A stretch of DNA of 64,000 nt from Salinicola lusitanus (lineage in GTDB: Bacteria > Pseudomonadota > Gammaproteobacteria > Pseudomonadales > Halomonadaceae). Under the pieces are notes generated by a model. The model was not told the origin of the DNA. It saw only the letters and a list, made by a program, of their open reading frames with translations, and made no database searches. Positions 24,257-37,515 of this stretch are shown here, piece by piece; the first letter of the stretch is position 1, and the number at the start of each line of letters is the position of its first letter. The stretch lies in NCBI RefSeq assembly GCF_003206045.1, contig NZ_PZJM01000004.1, positions 533,274-597,273 of the forward strand, in the 5' to 3' direction. The position numbers and the translations under genes are program-made.

Positions 24257-26785
24257 CTATGGCGCCTGCATGGGGACCAGCTGACGGGGCGTTTCGACGT
24301 GGCTGAAATGGCTGTGCTCGATGGCGAGCGAAAGGCTGCCGAGCGGCTCGGCCAGCGCATCCAGCAGTACCGCCAGGGCCTGCCTGGCATCGTCGTCGTC
24401 ATCCAGTCTCGAGAGCCGTTCCAGATCGGCCAGGTGCAGCGCCGACCGCGCCTGGATCAGCAGGCGGGCCTCTTCACTTCGGTAAGGAGTATTGCTGGGC
24501 TGCGGCAGGCGTCCGATCTGGCGCTCCAGCCGCTTGAACATGTAGCCCACCGAGCGCGGATTGGCCTCGTCGAACAGCAGCAGGTCGAGAATGGCCGCGG
24601 GATGAAGCTCGCTCCGATACCGTCGCCGGTAGGCTGTCGCATTATCGGTCGTGGCCAGGACCACGTCCCACAGCGACTCGCCGGCATGAGCCGAATCGAT
24701 CAACGCCAGCCGCAACAGGGTCAAGGTCGCCAGAGAGCGCTCGAGGAAACGCCCGATATCCATGAAACGCCAGCCGAAATGGTGAGGCATGGTCTCGTTG
24801 CACAGCCCGAAGAAGGCGGCGAGTTGGGTGATCACCGTCTCCACCGATCGACGCCCCTGGTCGATGCCTGCCAGGGGTAGGCGGCCCGACTCCTGCCGCA
24901 GTTGATTGAAGACCCGCCAGGCATCGTCGCCGAGATGATCGCGTACCGCGCGGCAGTTGTTGGCCATGCGCGAGACGAGCGTCGGCAGGCTGCCGTCCCG
25001 ATCCTGCTGGAACAGCGCCAGCAGACGCTCGCGATACGCGGAGAAGCGCTCCTCCGTCATCTCGTCGGGCGAGAGTGCCTCCGGCTCCATCAGGTGCAGG
25101 ATATCGGCCAGCGTTTCATCCGCGAGCCCTTCCTGGTCCTGCTCGAACAGGCGGTAGAGCGCCTCGCGCAGCAGCCGGGAACGGACATCGAGACGCTCGC
25201 CATAACGCCCCACCCAGAACAGGCTATCGGCAACGCGACTGGGAAGGTCGGCACCGTCACGCGTCACCACCAGAGGCTGTCGCGAACGTCGCAACCGGCT
25301 GACATGAGGCTGCGGCTCGTAGGCGGTGACCCAGACGTCCTTGACGCACTGGCTGGATCGCATGGCGGTTTCCGGCGAGCCCTGCCAGGCCACGCCTCCG
25401 GGCATCACCTCGTAGTCGGTGAAGCGGTGGTCCGCGTCGAAGACCGCCTGGCTGAAGCAGCGAACATTGAATGTCGAAGGCGTCAGGCGGCCGCAGTCGC
25501 GACTGAAAAACGGCGCGGTGGCGGCGACCAGCGGCTGCTGGGCCACGTACCGGTCCGGCTGAGCGACGATCGACTGGCGCAGCCGTCCGGCCGCCTCTTC
25601 GCTGAGTTCGGCGGGAGAGACCCGATTCCGATCTCCATCGAGGCGCTGGAAGTCCAGCGTCTCGAAGCCCGCCATCGCCCAGGCGAGCCCTTCCGGTTGC
25701 CCGCACCAGTGGCGTTCGGGGCTGCCGATCTGCAACGTCTCGCCGAGCAGGCGCTCGCACAGTGACGGCAGGTAGGCGGCGATCAGGGGGTGCTCCAGCG
25801 CCCCCACCCCCGGCGGGTTGGCGACCCCGACGCCGCCTGCCCGTATCGCCTCCAGCAGGCCCGGCACGCCGATCAGCGAGTCACCACGCAGTTCCAGCGG
25901 ATCGACCCAGCCGTCGCCGATATGGCGCAGCAGCACGTCGACGGGCTGGAGGCCACCCAGCGTGCGCATCCAGAGCCGTGAATCCCGCACCACCAGATCC
26001 CCGCCCTCCACCAGTGCCAGATTGAGATAGTTGGCCAGATAGGCGTGTTCGAAATAGCTGTCGTGGCCAGGCCCCGGCGCCAGTAGCGCAATGGTGGGAT
26101 GATCGAGATTGAATCGTGACAGCGACGACAGCGAGTGGTGTTGCGTGGCGAGAAACCCGGCCAGTCGCTTCAGCGGTGCGTTGCGGTAGAGGTCCGGCAG
26201 CGCGCGGGCCATGGCGATACGATTTTCGAGGGCGAACCCCATCCCCGAGGGGGACTGGACACGGTCGGCCAGCACCTGCCACTGGCCATCGGCGTTCCGG
26301 GTCAGGTCCACGCCGTGCAACAGCAATCCCGAGTCATCGTCGCTGAAAAGTTGATCGCATGGCAGCAGAAAGGCGGGGTTGGCATACAGGGCATCGGCCG
26401 GCAGGATGCCCTCCGCCAGCATCCGACGGGGGCCGTACATGTCCTTGAGCACGGCGGCCAGCAGCCGGCTGCGTTGACGCAGGCCCTGCTCGAGGCGTTT
26501 CCATTCCCGTGGAGAGATCACCAGAGGCAGCGGATCCAACCACCACTGCCGGCGACTGCCCGTTTCATCATTGGGCAGGTTGTAAGTCACGCCATTCTCG
26601 TGCAACAGGTGCTGCACTTCCTCCGCTCGCTGAACCAGCGACTCACGCCCCAGTCGTTCCAACTGGTGGAGCAGCGGCAGCCAGCGCCGACGCACCGAGC
26701 CATCGGAAGCGACCAGCGCATCGTGAACATCGCCGGAGGTGTAGGTCTCCAGCCAGGAAGGGCGAAGCGTCTCGGTTACTACCAT
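24257..26785 (-). CDS. Fused circularly permuted ATP-grasp and alpha-E protein
   Basis: The 842-residue protein joins two families. Residues 1 to about 480 form a circularly permuted ATP-grasp ligase (RVQSPSGMGFALENRIAMAR, LLAPGPGHDSYFEHAYLANY, then PGGVAWQGS). Residues about 515-820 form an alpha-E domain (RVADSLFWVGRYGERLDVRS and MDIGRFLERSLATLTLLRLA). ATP-grasp enzymes join a carboxylate to an amine through an acyl-phosphate, so peptide or amide ligation is likely. The same two domains occur as separate genes at 30556-33013. A terminator upstream suggests its own promoter in 26786-26895, but I cannot point to one. Confidence 0.9.
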   Translation of the reverse strand: MVVTETLRPSWLETYTSGDVHDALVASDGSVRRRWLPLLHQLERLGRESLVQRAEEVQHLLHENGVTYNLPNDETGSRRQWWLDPLPLVISPREWKRLEQGLRQRSRLLAAVLKDMYGPRRMLAEGILPADALYANPAFLLPCDQLFSDDDSGLLLHGVDLTRNADGQWQVLADRVQSPSGMGFALENRIAMARALPDLYRNAPLKRLAGFLATQHHSLSSLSRFNLDHPTIALLAPGPGHDSYFEHAYLANYLNLALVEGGDLVVRDSRLWMRTLGGLQPVDVLLRHIGDGWVDPLELRGDSLIGVPGLLEAIRAGGVGVANPPGVGALEHPLIAAYLPSLCERLLGETLQIGSPERHWCGQPEGLAWAMAGFETLDFQRLDGDRNRVSPAELSEEAAGRLRQSIVAQPDRYVAQQPLVAATAPFFSRDCGRLTPSTFNVRCFSQAVFDADHRFTDYEVMPGGVAWQGSPETAMRSSQCVKDVWVTAYEPQPHVSRLRRSRQPLVVTRDGADLPSRVADSLFWVGRYGERLDVRSRLLREALYRLFEQDQEGLADETLADILHLMEPEALSPDEMTEERFSAYRERLLALFQQDRDGSLPTLVSRMANNCRAVRDHLGDDAWRVFNQLRQESGRLPLAGIDQGRRSVETVITQLAAFFGLCNETMPHHFGWRFMDIGRFLERSLATLTLLRLALIDSAHAGESLWDVVLATTDNATAYRRRYRSELHPAAILDLLLFDEANPRSVGYMFKRLERQIGRLPQPSNTPYRSEEARLLIQARSALHLADLERLSRLDDDDDARQALAVLLDALAEPLGSLSLAIEHSHFSHVETPRQLVPMQAP

Positions 26786-26920
26786 CGTCTTTTATCTAAG
26801 TGTGCGCCGGGACTCCTTCCCAGCGGCCGTTCATCACCGAGCTCCTGCCGGTGTCGTGGGACCGGCCAGATCGCCGCCCCCTCTCTCGACTGTAAAGCGC
26901 TGGGCTGCCAGCGCTCGACC

Positions 26921-26950
26921 GAAAAACGTGCGCCCCAACGAACGGCGCAC
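26921..26950 (-). terminator. Rho-independent terminator after the DUF2126 gene
   Basis: On the minus strand GTGCGCC, a 9-base loop, GGCGCAC and then GTTTTTC form a classical terminator 12 bases after the stop. A second 8-base-pair hairpin (26896-26915, loop GCTG) follows with a short T-run. Confidence 0.75.
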
Positions 26951-26961
26951 CGGAACCGAAC

Positions 26962-30336
<3,375 letters not shown>

Positions 30337-30452
30337 GGCGATCTCTTGGTCGAGTGAGGGTCTCGTCGTGGACTTCGTGACACAAGATTGAGCAAATTCA
30401 GGCTAACAGGGTAGGCATTTAGCGTGACAGCGACATAGGCCTCTCACTATGC

Positions 30453-30480
30453 TTGATCGTGCATGCCGTCTCTTTATATA
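30453..30480 (+). promoter_or_regulatory. Candidate sigma-70 promoter of the ATP-grasp/alpha-E pair
   Basis: TTGATC (30453-30458) and TATATA (30475-30480) are spaced by 16 bases, 76 bases before the chosen ATG. TATACA two bases further gives an 18-base spacer. It sits in the 219-base divergent spacer. Confidence 0.5.
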
Positions 30481-30555
30481 CACGGTTTTGCCACAATGGG
30501 CGACGCGATAACACTCAACAACTGCGTCCTCGACCCCGCCGACAGGAGTCTTCCC

Positions 30556-32010
30556 ATGGCCAATGTGGATTGGACGCATTATTCGAACCAGCACTTCTAC
30601 GACGAGCTTCTAAGAACCAACGGCATTCCCCGGGAAGCGGCCAAGCCACTCTGCGACATCCTCGCCAGCTTCACCTCCAAGGAACTCAACGAGCGCAAGA
30701 TCGCCGCGGAAGTGGCCATCCGTACCATGGGTATCACCTTTACCGTCTACTCCGAGGGCAGCACCATCGACCGGGCTTGGCCCTTCGACATCGTGCCTCG
30801 CATCATCCCGGCCAAGGAGTGGCGAATCGTCGAGGCCGGGCTAAAGCAGCGCGTCGACGCGCTGAACCTGTTCATCGACGACCTCTACCATGACCAGCAG
30901 GTCGTCAAGGATGGGGTGCTGCCCGGGGAGGTCCTGGCCCAGTCGGTCAACTTTCGTCCCCAGTGCATGGGCATCGATCCGCCCCATGGCGTCTGGGCCC
31001 ATATCTGCGGTTCCGATCTGGTTCGTGACAGCGACGGGACCCTCTACGTCCTCGAGGACAACCTGCGGGTACCCTCCGGCGTCTCCTACATGCTGGAGAA
31101 TCGCAACGTCACCAAGCGGGTATTGCCCGAGCTGTTCGAGACCGGCCGCATTCTGCCGGTCGACGATTATCCCGCCCAGCTCTACGACATGCTGGCCAGC
31201 ATGTCGCCGCGTCCCAGCGATGAGCCACAGATCGTGGTACTGACCCCCGGCATCTACAACTCGGCCTATTATGAACACGCCTATCTCGCCCAGCAGATGG
31301 GGGTCGAGCTGGTCCAGGGATCCGACCTGATCGTGGACGATGACGATATCGTCCACATGCACACCGTCGATGGGCTCAAGCGTGTCGACGTGATCTATCG
31401 GCGCGTCGACGATCTTTTTCTGGATCCGGAGGCTTTCCACCCGGACTCCCTGCTCGGCACGCCGGGACTGATGCGGGCCTGGCGATCCGGGAAGGTGGCG
31501 CTGGCCAACGCTCCCGGCGCCGGTGTCGCCGACGACAAGGTGGTCTACGCCTTCGTGCCCAGGCTGATCAAGTACTATCTCGACCAGGAACCGACCATCC
31601 CCAACGTCCCCAGCTATCTCTGCATGCTCGAGGAGGATCGCCGCTACGTGCTCGATCATCTCGACGAGCTGGTGGTCAAGCCCGCCAACGAATCGGGCGG
31701 CTACGGCATGCTGATCGGTCCACGGGCAACCGAACAGGAGCGCCGGGAGTTCGCCAGGCGGATCGAGGCCGATCCGCGCAACTACATGGCGCAGCCCACC
31801 CTTGCCCTATCCACCGCACCAACGCTGTTCGACGGTGCTCCGGAACCCCGCCACGTCGATCTGCGACCTTTCATTCTCTCCGGCCCCGAAACGCACGTCA
31901 CCATGGGCGGACTGACGCGGGTGGCCCTGGTCAAGGACTCGCTGGTCGTCAACTCTTCCCAGGGTGGTGGCAGCAAGGACACCTGGATCGTCGAAACCGA
32001 GGGGGAGTAA
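30556..32010 (+). CDS. Circularly permuted ATP-grasp ligase
   Basis: The 484-residue protein is an ATP-grasp ligase of the circularly permuted class. Visible patterns are RTMGITFTVYSEGSTIDRAW, LEDNLRVPSGVSYMLENRN, TPGIYNSAYYEHAYLAQQMG, VVKPANESGGYGMLIGP and the closing VNSSQGGGSKDTWIVE. The ATG at 30556 has AGGAGT upstream; an open extension to 30463 overlaps the promoter and is rejected. It is followed four bases later by an alpha-E gene, the split version of the fusion at 24257-26785. Its amine and acid substrates are unknown. Confidence 0.93.
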   Translation: MANVDWTHYSNQHFYDELLRTNGIPREAAKPLCDILASFTSKELNERKIAAEVAIRTMGITFTVYSEGSTIDRAWPFDIVPRIIPAKEWRIVEAGLKQRVDALNLFIDDLYHDQQVVKDGVLPGEVLAQSVNFRPQCMGIDPPHGVWAHICGSDLVRDSDGTLYVLEDNLRVPSGVSYMLENRNVTKRVLPELFETGRILPVDDYPAQLYDMLASMSPRPSDEPQIVVLTPGIYNSAYYEHAYLAQQMGVELVQGSDLIVDDDDIVHMHTVDGLKRVDVIYRRVDDLFLDPEAFHPDSLLGTPGLMRAWRSGKVALANAPGAGVADDKVVYAFVPRLIKYYLDQEPTIPNVPSYLCMLEEDRRYVLDHLDELVVKPANESGGYGMLIGPRATEQERREFARRIEADPRNYMAQPTLALSTAPTLFDGAPEPRHVDLRPFILSGPETHVTMGGLTRVALVKDSLVVNSSQGGGSKDTWIVETEGE

Positions 32011-32014
32011 GAAC

Positions 32015-33013
32015 ATGCTGTCACGAGTTGCCGAAAATCTTTACTGGCTGGCGCGCTACGTCGAGCGCGCCGAGGACACGGCCCGACTGATCAGCGTCAA
32101 CAGCAACCTGCTCCTCGACATGCCCGGCAAGGCGGCGCTGAGCTGGTCGACGCTGATCGACATCACCGGTAGCGGCGAAGTCTTCGATACGCTGTTCGAT
32201 GAGCGCAACGAGCGCAATGTGGTGGATTTTCTCTGCCTGTCGCGCGAGCACGACAGCTCGATCCTGTCATCGCTGGCCAACGCCCGGGAAAACCTGCGCA
32301 CCACCCGCGACGTGGTGCCGCGGGAGATCTGGGAGGAGATCAATCACTGCTACCTCGAGATCAGCGAGCAGACGCAGAGCGGCATGAAACCGCGCCAGCG
32401 CGATGGGTTTCTGAAAAGCGTGACCCGGGCATGCCAGACGCTGACCGGCTTGATCGAGGGCACCTTGAGCCATACCGAAGCCCGCACCTTCCTCTCGTTG
32501 GGGCGTCATCTCGAGCGCGCCGACATGACCACGCGGATCATCGATGTGCGCTCCGGCAACCTGCTCCCCCGCAACCCGGAGGAGCTGATCCCGTTTGAAC
32601 ACCTGCAGTGGATGAGCGTGCTCAAGTCGCTGACGGCCTATCAGATGTACCGCCAGAATGTGAGATTGCGGGTGAGAGGTCCGGACGTGCTGCGCTTCTT
32701 GCTGCAGAACCGCGCTCTGCCCCGGTCCGTGCTGCGCAGTCTCGATGAGGTCAGTTGGGAGCTGCAGTCGCTGCCCAACCACGATCGCCCGTTGGCGGTG
32801 GCCGCCCTGGTCCGCGCCGAGGTCGCCGAAGCGGACGTCCAGTCGCTGGCGCGCGCACCGGATCAGTTGCACCAGTTGATCGACGAGTTCCAGATTGGTT
32901 TCAACAACCTTCACGAAGCGATCGCCGGCGCCTACTTCGCGGTGAGCGAACGGCCGGTCAAGTCGTCGCAAAGCCAGGAGCAGACGACACTGGACCACGA
33001 CGATGACGATTGA
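32015..33013 (+). CDS. Alpha-E domain protein
   Basis: Alpha-E proteins are helical partners of ATP-grasp/transglutaminase systems without known activity. The 332 residues start MLSRVAENLYWLARYVERAE, the family signature with conserved Glu/Arg, and contain LSLGRHLERADMTTRIIDVR. The C-terminus ends in an acidic tail (DHDDDD). GGGGGAG at 32001-32007 overlaps the end of the ATP-grasp gene, so translation is coupled. Confidence 0.93.
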   Translation: MLSRVAENLYWLARYVERAEDTARLISVNSNLLLDMPGKAALSWSTLIDITGSGEVFDTLFDERNERNVVDFLCLSREHDSSILSSLANARENLRTTRDVVPREIWEEINHCYLEISEQTQSGMKPRQRDGFLKSVTRACQTLTGLIEGTLSHTEARTFLSLGRHLERADMTTRIIDVRSGNLLPRNPEELIPFEHLQWMSVLKSLTAYQMYRQNVRLRVRGPDVLRFLLQNRALPRSVLRSLDEVSWELQSLPNHDRPLAVAALVRAEVAEADVQSLARAPDQLHQLIDEFQIGFNNLHEAIAGAYFAVSERPVKSSQSQEQTTLDHDDDD

Positions 33014-33143
33014 CGGAGATCCTCATGGGCGTCGGGGGATGATGTCGGAGGGGCTGCCATCAAGAGAATCGCCAGCCCGGGCCACGACCTGACCCGATGC
33101 GCCTCGGCTCGTCGGGTCTGTCGGTTGCGGCCCTGCCCGCTTC

Positions 33144-34211
33144 TCAGGTAGCCGCCGCCGCGCCTCGCACCACCACTTGATGAACGTAGTGGAGCTTGTC
33201 ACGAATCGGTGGCGTGATGATCAGCGGCACGATGTCCAGCAGCCCCATCTCGCGATTGAGCTCGTTCAAGGCCAGGCCGATCTGCTGGTAGGCCAGGATC
33301 ATCTCATCGATACCACCGTCGTGCTCGGCCCGGCGCATGCCAAGGCTGGCGGCCGTATCGAGCACGGCGACGATATCCTGATAGGCGGCGAAGGTCTCGG
33401 CGAAATCCTCCCAGGCGTGCATGGTCGCGTAGGCCGACACATGGGATGCCTGCCAGTCCGGCGCAGGGCCCTGCTCGTAGTAGCGCTCCAGCGCCTCGGC
33501 ATAGGTCGGGGAGTCGTGATCTCCGAAGACGGCCCGGCTCCCCTCCTCGTCCTGCCCCTTGATCAGCAGATCCCAGTAGTAGTGGCCGATCTCGTGACGG
33601 AAGTGGCCGATCAGCGTCCGGTGGGACTCGTTCATGTCGACGCGCAGGCGCTCCCGCTCCGCGTCGTCGGTCTCCTTCAGATTGATCGTGATCAACCCCT
33701 GAGCATGGCCGGTATAGACCTTCTCGCCACTGCCGGTCGATCGCCAGAGGCCGGCATCCGGCATGGCATCGGCCATGAACGCGAAACTGAGCGGCAATGG
33801 CGATCCATCCTGGGGAGCGGGATGCGGCAGGCCGATCAGGTCCAGGGTGTAGAAGAGCCGCCGCTTGGCAGCTTCCAATGCCGCCCAGCGTGCCCGGTGG
33901 CCCTCGACCGAAAGATCGGGAATCACCGCGTTGTGTCGACAGCAGTCGCACAGCCCACCGTACGTCGCATGGTCCTCCGCAGTCTGCATCCGGTTGCAGA
34001 CGCCCTCGCTGGCGAAGTTGAAGCACTTGACCAGGGCCTGGCCACATCCGGGGTTGGCACAGCGGTAGCCGACTTCGCTGTCCGGGATCATCGCCGCGAT
34101 GGCCTGGCACGACGGGCACCAGCCGACTTCGGCGTCGCAGACGACGCACCGGGTGTTATCGAAGAAGAGCCGGCTCGGCGGGTTGCAGTGATGGCATTCG
34201 AAAGTACGCAT
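33144..34211 (-). CDS. Zinc-ribbon metallopeptidase (HEIGH; peptidase_Mx-like)
   Basis: The 355-residue protein begins with several Cys pairs (C6/C9, C22/C25, C32/C35, C51/C56) that form zinc ribbons. The rest is a putative metallopeptidase with HEIGH at 206-210 (IGHFRHEIGHYYWDLL) and a downstream EDFAETFA segment that could supply the third ligand. The ATG at 34211 has GGAGAT upstream; 25 further codons are open but not family-like. It converges on the alpha-E gene. Its place at the end of the ligase locus suggests it processes the ligated product, an inference from neighbours only. Confidence 0.88.
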   Translation of the reverse strand: MRTFECHHCNPPSRLFFDNTRCVVCDAEVGWCPSCQAIAAMIPDSEVGYRCANPGCGQALVKCFNFASEGVCNRMQTAEDHATYGGLCDCCRHNAVIPDLSVEGHRARWAALEAAKRRLFYTLDLIGLPHPAPQDGSPLPLSFAFMADAMPDAGLWRSTGSGEKVYTGHAQGLITINLKETDDAERERLRVDMNESHRTLIGHFRHEIGHYYWDLLIKGQDEEGSRAVFGDHDSPTYAEALERYYEQGPAPDWQASHVSAYATMHAWEDFAETFAAYQDIVAVLDTAASLGMRRAEHDGGIDEMILAYQQIGLALNELNREMGLLDIVPLIITPPIRDKLHYVHQVVVRGAAAAT

Positions 34212-34298
34212 GACCAATCTCCGTATCAGTGGCGCAGCGAGGCTGGCGGCGGAATGATTCCACACACCAGACCAGAAGATTAGCAAAATGCGGCAGAC

Positions 34299-34718
34299 TC
34301 AGGAGTCCATTGCGTCGCGACGATCGAATTCGATTCTGGAGAGGGCCTGATCCAGGGTTTCGACGCGTTCGACCACCGGGGCTTCCCCGGCTTCGATATC
34401 GCGCCCGGTACGGGTCTCGATCAGCGCGGCGAGCGAGGCGCCGTCCAGGTCGCCGTCGTAATGGACGCTGTCGACCGAGGCATCGCCGGAACCCGGCAGA
34501 TAGATCGTGTTGTTGGAAAAGTCCACCGCGTAGGCGATCACGCCAGGGATGATGAACAGCAGCAGCCCCAACCCGTCGGCAATCGCCACGCCAGGATCGA
34601 TGCGACCCTGGAGCTGCCCCTTGCGCTCGGGATAAAAGAGCGTGCCACAACCGGCAAGCGAGAGGACGAGCCCGGACATGACCGCGCCCACCACGAGACG
34701 TCGCAACAGTGAAAGCAT
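34299..34718 (-). CDS. Small predicted lipoprotein of unknown function
   Basis: The 139-residue product has a basic start, hydrophobic core and lipobox LAGC (21-24), followed by GTLFYPERKGQ. A hydrophobic segment at about 49-66 (DGLGLLLFIIPGVIAYAVDF) could cross or dip into the membrane. The rest is acidic. I recognise the pattern as a conserved proteobacterial lipoprotein but know no function. It is in the same orientation as the metallopeptidase, 87 bases upstream. Confidence 0.75.
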   Translation of the reverse strand: MLSLLRRLVVGAVMSGLVLSLAGCGTLFYPERKGQLQGRIDPGVAIADGLGLLLFIIPGVIAYAVDFSNNTIYLPGSGDASVDSVHYDGDLDGASLAALIETRTGRDIEAGEAPVVERVETLDQALSRIEFDRRDAMDS

Positions 34719-34813
34719 CGAAGGATTCCAGTGACAGTTGGTGACGCAAGGTAACCTAATCCATCACCCACTGCCCGTCCAGCCATCGTAACTGACCGAA
34801 CACCATCGAAAGT

Positions 34814-34838
34814 GGCGCCCGAGCTCCGGCCGGGCGCC
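34814..34838 (-). terminator. Hairpin terminator after the Yip1-like gene
   Basis: GGCGCCCG and CGGGCGCC form an 8-base-pair stem with a 9-base loop, 21 bases after the minus-strand stop. ACTTTC follows on that strand, so the T-run is short. Confidence 0.5.
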
Positions 34839-34859
34839 TGAAGAGTAGCGGCCGCCGGC

Positions 34860-35465
34860 TCAGACCAGCGACGCGCCGTAGCCCCACAGCAGTACGGTGA
34901 TGGCCAGCAATGCCTCCAGTACCAGTACGCCGATGGCGAGTGCAGCGCTCGAGGCCCGCATCCCCTCGTGCTGATCGATACCCAGGAACGACGGCAGTCC
35001 CGCGTAGACGAGGTAGACCGTATAACAGAGCCCGGCGATGCCAGCCAGCAGGCACAGCCATACCAGCGGATAGAGGGCCACCACGCCGCTCAGGAACATG
35101 GGGGTCGCCATGTAGCCCGCGAACACGACGCAATGGTTCAGATCCGGGCGCTCGGGGTAGCGACGCGCCAGCCAGTGGATGACGTTCCCCATCAGCCACA
35201 CGGCCCCGAGGATCAGCGCGTAGAAGATGATGGCCAGCAGCACCGCCGTCGATGGCGACACGCTCACCGTCTTCGCCATCCCGGTCTCTGTGGTGCCGAA
35301 GTGCCAACCCACCATGGTCGTGCCGATGAAGGCGCAGACCACCGGGATCGCGGCCATCAGCAGCACGTGGGATCCATAGAAGTGCGACACGGTCTCGTTC
35401 TCGCCACGAATCTGTTGCCATTCGCGATTGGGATGCGTGAGCAGCCCCCAGACGTGATGAATCAT
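34860..35465 (-). CDS. Yip1-family inner-membrane protein
   Basis: The 201-residue protein has about five membrane segments and the Yip1-type start MIHHVWGLLTHPNREWQQIR, common in proteobacterial homologues. A perfect AAGGAGGTG precedes the ATG at 35465, so expression may be strong; ten further open codons are ignored. The family is linked to membrane trafficking in eukaryotes, but the bacterial role is unknown. Confidence 0.8.
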   Translation of the reverse strand: MIHHVWGLLTHPNREWQQIRGENETVSHFYGSHVLLMAAIPVVCAFIGTTMVGWHFGTTETGMAKTVSVSPSTAVLLAIIFYALILGAVWLMGNVIHWLARRYPERPDLNHCVVFAGYMATPMFLSGVVALYPLVWLCLLAGIAGLCYTVYLVYAGLPSFLGIDQHEGMRASSAALAIGVLVLEALLAITVLLWGYGASLV

Positions 35466-35791
35466 GAAACACCTCCTTCCGACGCGGGCCGCCAACGACG
35501 GATTTTCAATGGTGTCCTGTTCCGCTCGCCTCTCCGACGATGCCGGATGCGACCCTGTCTCTCACTATAGGAAAGATCGTCAGGCTGAACAGCCGAATCT
35601 TCAACGAAATGCAGGTCAGCGAGACGGTGCGACAGGAGTGCGGCTCCGGCGGGGAGGTTTTTGCCGAGTGCCCTTTCCCGCCTGCGGCTCCCCTCTCTAT
35701 ACTGGCCGCCCGATGATTGACTGCAGATCTCGCCATATCGAGCATATGCCGCGTTCCGCTTGACGCTGATGAATACAGGAAAGAACACCCC
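35466..35791. other. Divergent spacer between the Yip1-like gene and proS
   Basis: The 326 bases hold no credible gene. A TATACT at 35698-35703 may be the proS -10, but its -35 is poor. On the other strand TATAGT (complement of 35565-35570) could serve the Yip1-like gene. I see no riboswitch or T-box-like fold by eye. Confidence 0.5.
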
Positions 35792-37501
35792 ATGCGTGCC
35801 AGCCAACTACAGATCTCGACCCTCAAGGAAACACCGGCGGACGCGGAGATCGTCAGCCACCAACTGATGTTGCGAGCCGGCATGATCCGGCGCCTGACGG
35901 CAGGGCTCTACACCTGGCTGCCAGTCGGTGTGAGGACGTTGCGCAAGGTCGAGCGCATCGTTCGCGAGGAGATGGATCGGGCCGGTGCGCAGGAGGTGCT
36001 GATGCCGGCGGTACAGCCCGCGGAGCTATGGCAGGAGTCCGGCCGCTGGGACGAATATGGCCCCGAGCTGCTGCGCCTCAAGGATCGCCATCAGCGCGAC
36101 TACTGCGTGGGCCCGACCCATGAAGAGGTGATCACCGATCTGGTGCGGCGCGAGATCGGCAGCTACAAGCAGCTGCCGACCAACTTCTACCAGATCCAGA
36201 CCAAGTTTCGCGACGAGATCCGCCCGCGCTTCGGCGTCATGCGCTCCCGCGAGTTCATCATGAAGGATGCCTACTCGTTCGATACCGACGAAGCCGGGCT
36301 CAAGGCTTCCTATCAGCGCATGTACGACGCCTATGTCCGGATCTTCACCCGCCTGGGCCTCGATTTCCGTCCGGTGCTGGCCGACAACGGCTCCATCGGC
36401 GGTACCGGCTCGCACGAATTCCACGTGCTGGCCGACTCCGGCGAGGATGCCGTGGTCTTTTCCACCGGCTCGGACTACGCCGCCAATATCGAAAAGGCCG
36501 AAGCGCTGCCGCCTGCGGGCGCCGAGCGCGCTGCCCCGCAGGAGAGCATGCGCCAGGTGCCCACGCCCGGCGTTCGCACGATCGCGGCACTGGTCGAAGG
36601 CTTCGATCTTCCGATAGAGAAGACCGTAAAGACGTTGATCGTGCACGCCGCCGATGGCGGCTTGATCGCGCTGATGGTACGTGGCGATCATCAGCTCAAT
36701 GAGATCAAGGCCGAGAATCTCGACCTCGTCGCGGCGCCGCTGACCATGGCCAGCGAGGAGGAGATTCGGGCCGCCGTCGGCGCAGGCCCCGGCTCCCTGG
36801 GGCCGGTCGATTTACCGCTGCGGCTGATCGTCGACCACAGCGTCGCCCTGATGAGCGATTTCGGTGCGGGTGCCAACGTCGACGATCACCACCTGTTCGG
36901 AATCAATTGGGAGCGGGACCTGCCGCTGCCGGACGTCGCCGATCTGCGCAATGTGGTCGAAGGCGACCCATCGCCGGATGGCAAGGGCACGCTGTCGATC
37001 ACCCGGGGCATCGAGGTCGGCCACGTGTTCCAGCTCGGTCAGAAGTACTCGCGGGCCATGAACGCCACCGTTCTCGATGACAGCGGTCAACCGGCGACCG
37101 TGTGGATGGGCTGCTACGGCATTGGCATCACCCGCGTGGTGGCGGCGGCCATCGAACAGAATCACGACGCCGGCGGCATCATCTGGCCCGACGCCATCGC
37201 GCCCTTCCAGCTGGCGATCGTGCCGATGAACGCCCACAAGTCGGACCGGGTTCGCGACACCGCCGACAGGCTCTATCAGGAACTGACCGCTGCCGGCATC
37301 GACGTGCTGCTGGATGATCGCGACCTGCGCCCCGGGGTAAAGTTCGCCGATCAGGAGTTGATGGGCATCCCGCACCGCCTGGTGGTCGGCGATCGCGGAC
37401 TCGACAAGGGCGAGCTGGAGTACAAGGGGCGTCGCGACAGCGATGTCACCATGGTGGCGCTGGACGACCTCCGCCACTTCCTCGACGCCAGGTTCGCCTG
37501 A
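35792..37501 (+). CDS. proS: Prolyl-tRNA synthetase
   Basis: The enzyme charges tRNA-Pro and edits Ala-tRNA-Pro. The 569-residue product begins [20 protein letters not shown], has class II motifs ([20 protein letters not shown] for motif 2; [11 protein letters not shown] for motif 3), a large inserted editing domain (about 225-390) and a C-terminal anticodon-binding domain (QLAIVPMN to the end). Length is standard for the bacterial type. The frame is open 25 codons upstream without homologous residues. AGGAAAG lies before the ATG. Confidence 0.97.
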   Translation: MRASQLQISTLKETPADAEIVSHQLMLRAGMIRRLTAGLYTWLPVGVRTLRKVERIVREEMDRAGAQEVLMPAVQPAELWQESGRWDEYGPELLRLKDRHQRDYCVGPTHEEVITDLVRREIGSYKQLPTNFYQIQTKFRDEIRPRFGVMRSREFIMKDAYSFDTDEAGLKASYQRMYDAYVRIFTRLGLDFRPVLADNGSIGGTGSHEFHVLADSGEDAVVFSTGSDYAANIEKAEALPPAGAERAAPQESMRQVPTPGVRTIAALVEGFDLPIEKTVKTLIVHAADGGLIALMVRGDHQLNEIKAENLDLVAAPLTMASEEEIRAAVGAGPGSLGPVDLPLRLIVDHSVALMSDFGAGANVDDHHLFGINWERDLPLPDVADLRNVVEGDPSPDGKGTLSITRGIEVGHVFQLGQKYSRAMNATVLDDSGQPATVWMGCYGIGITRVVAAAIEQNHDAGGIIWPDAIAPFQLAIVPMNAHKSDRVRDTADRLYQELTAAGIDVLLDDRDLRPGVKFADQELMGIPHRLVVGDRGLDKGELEYKGRRDSDVTMVALDDLRHFLDARFA

Positions 37502-37515
37502 GCAGGCGCCAGCTC

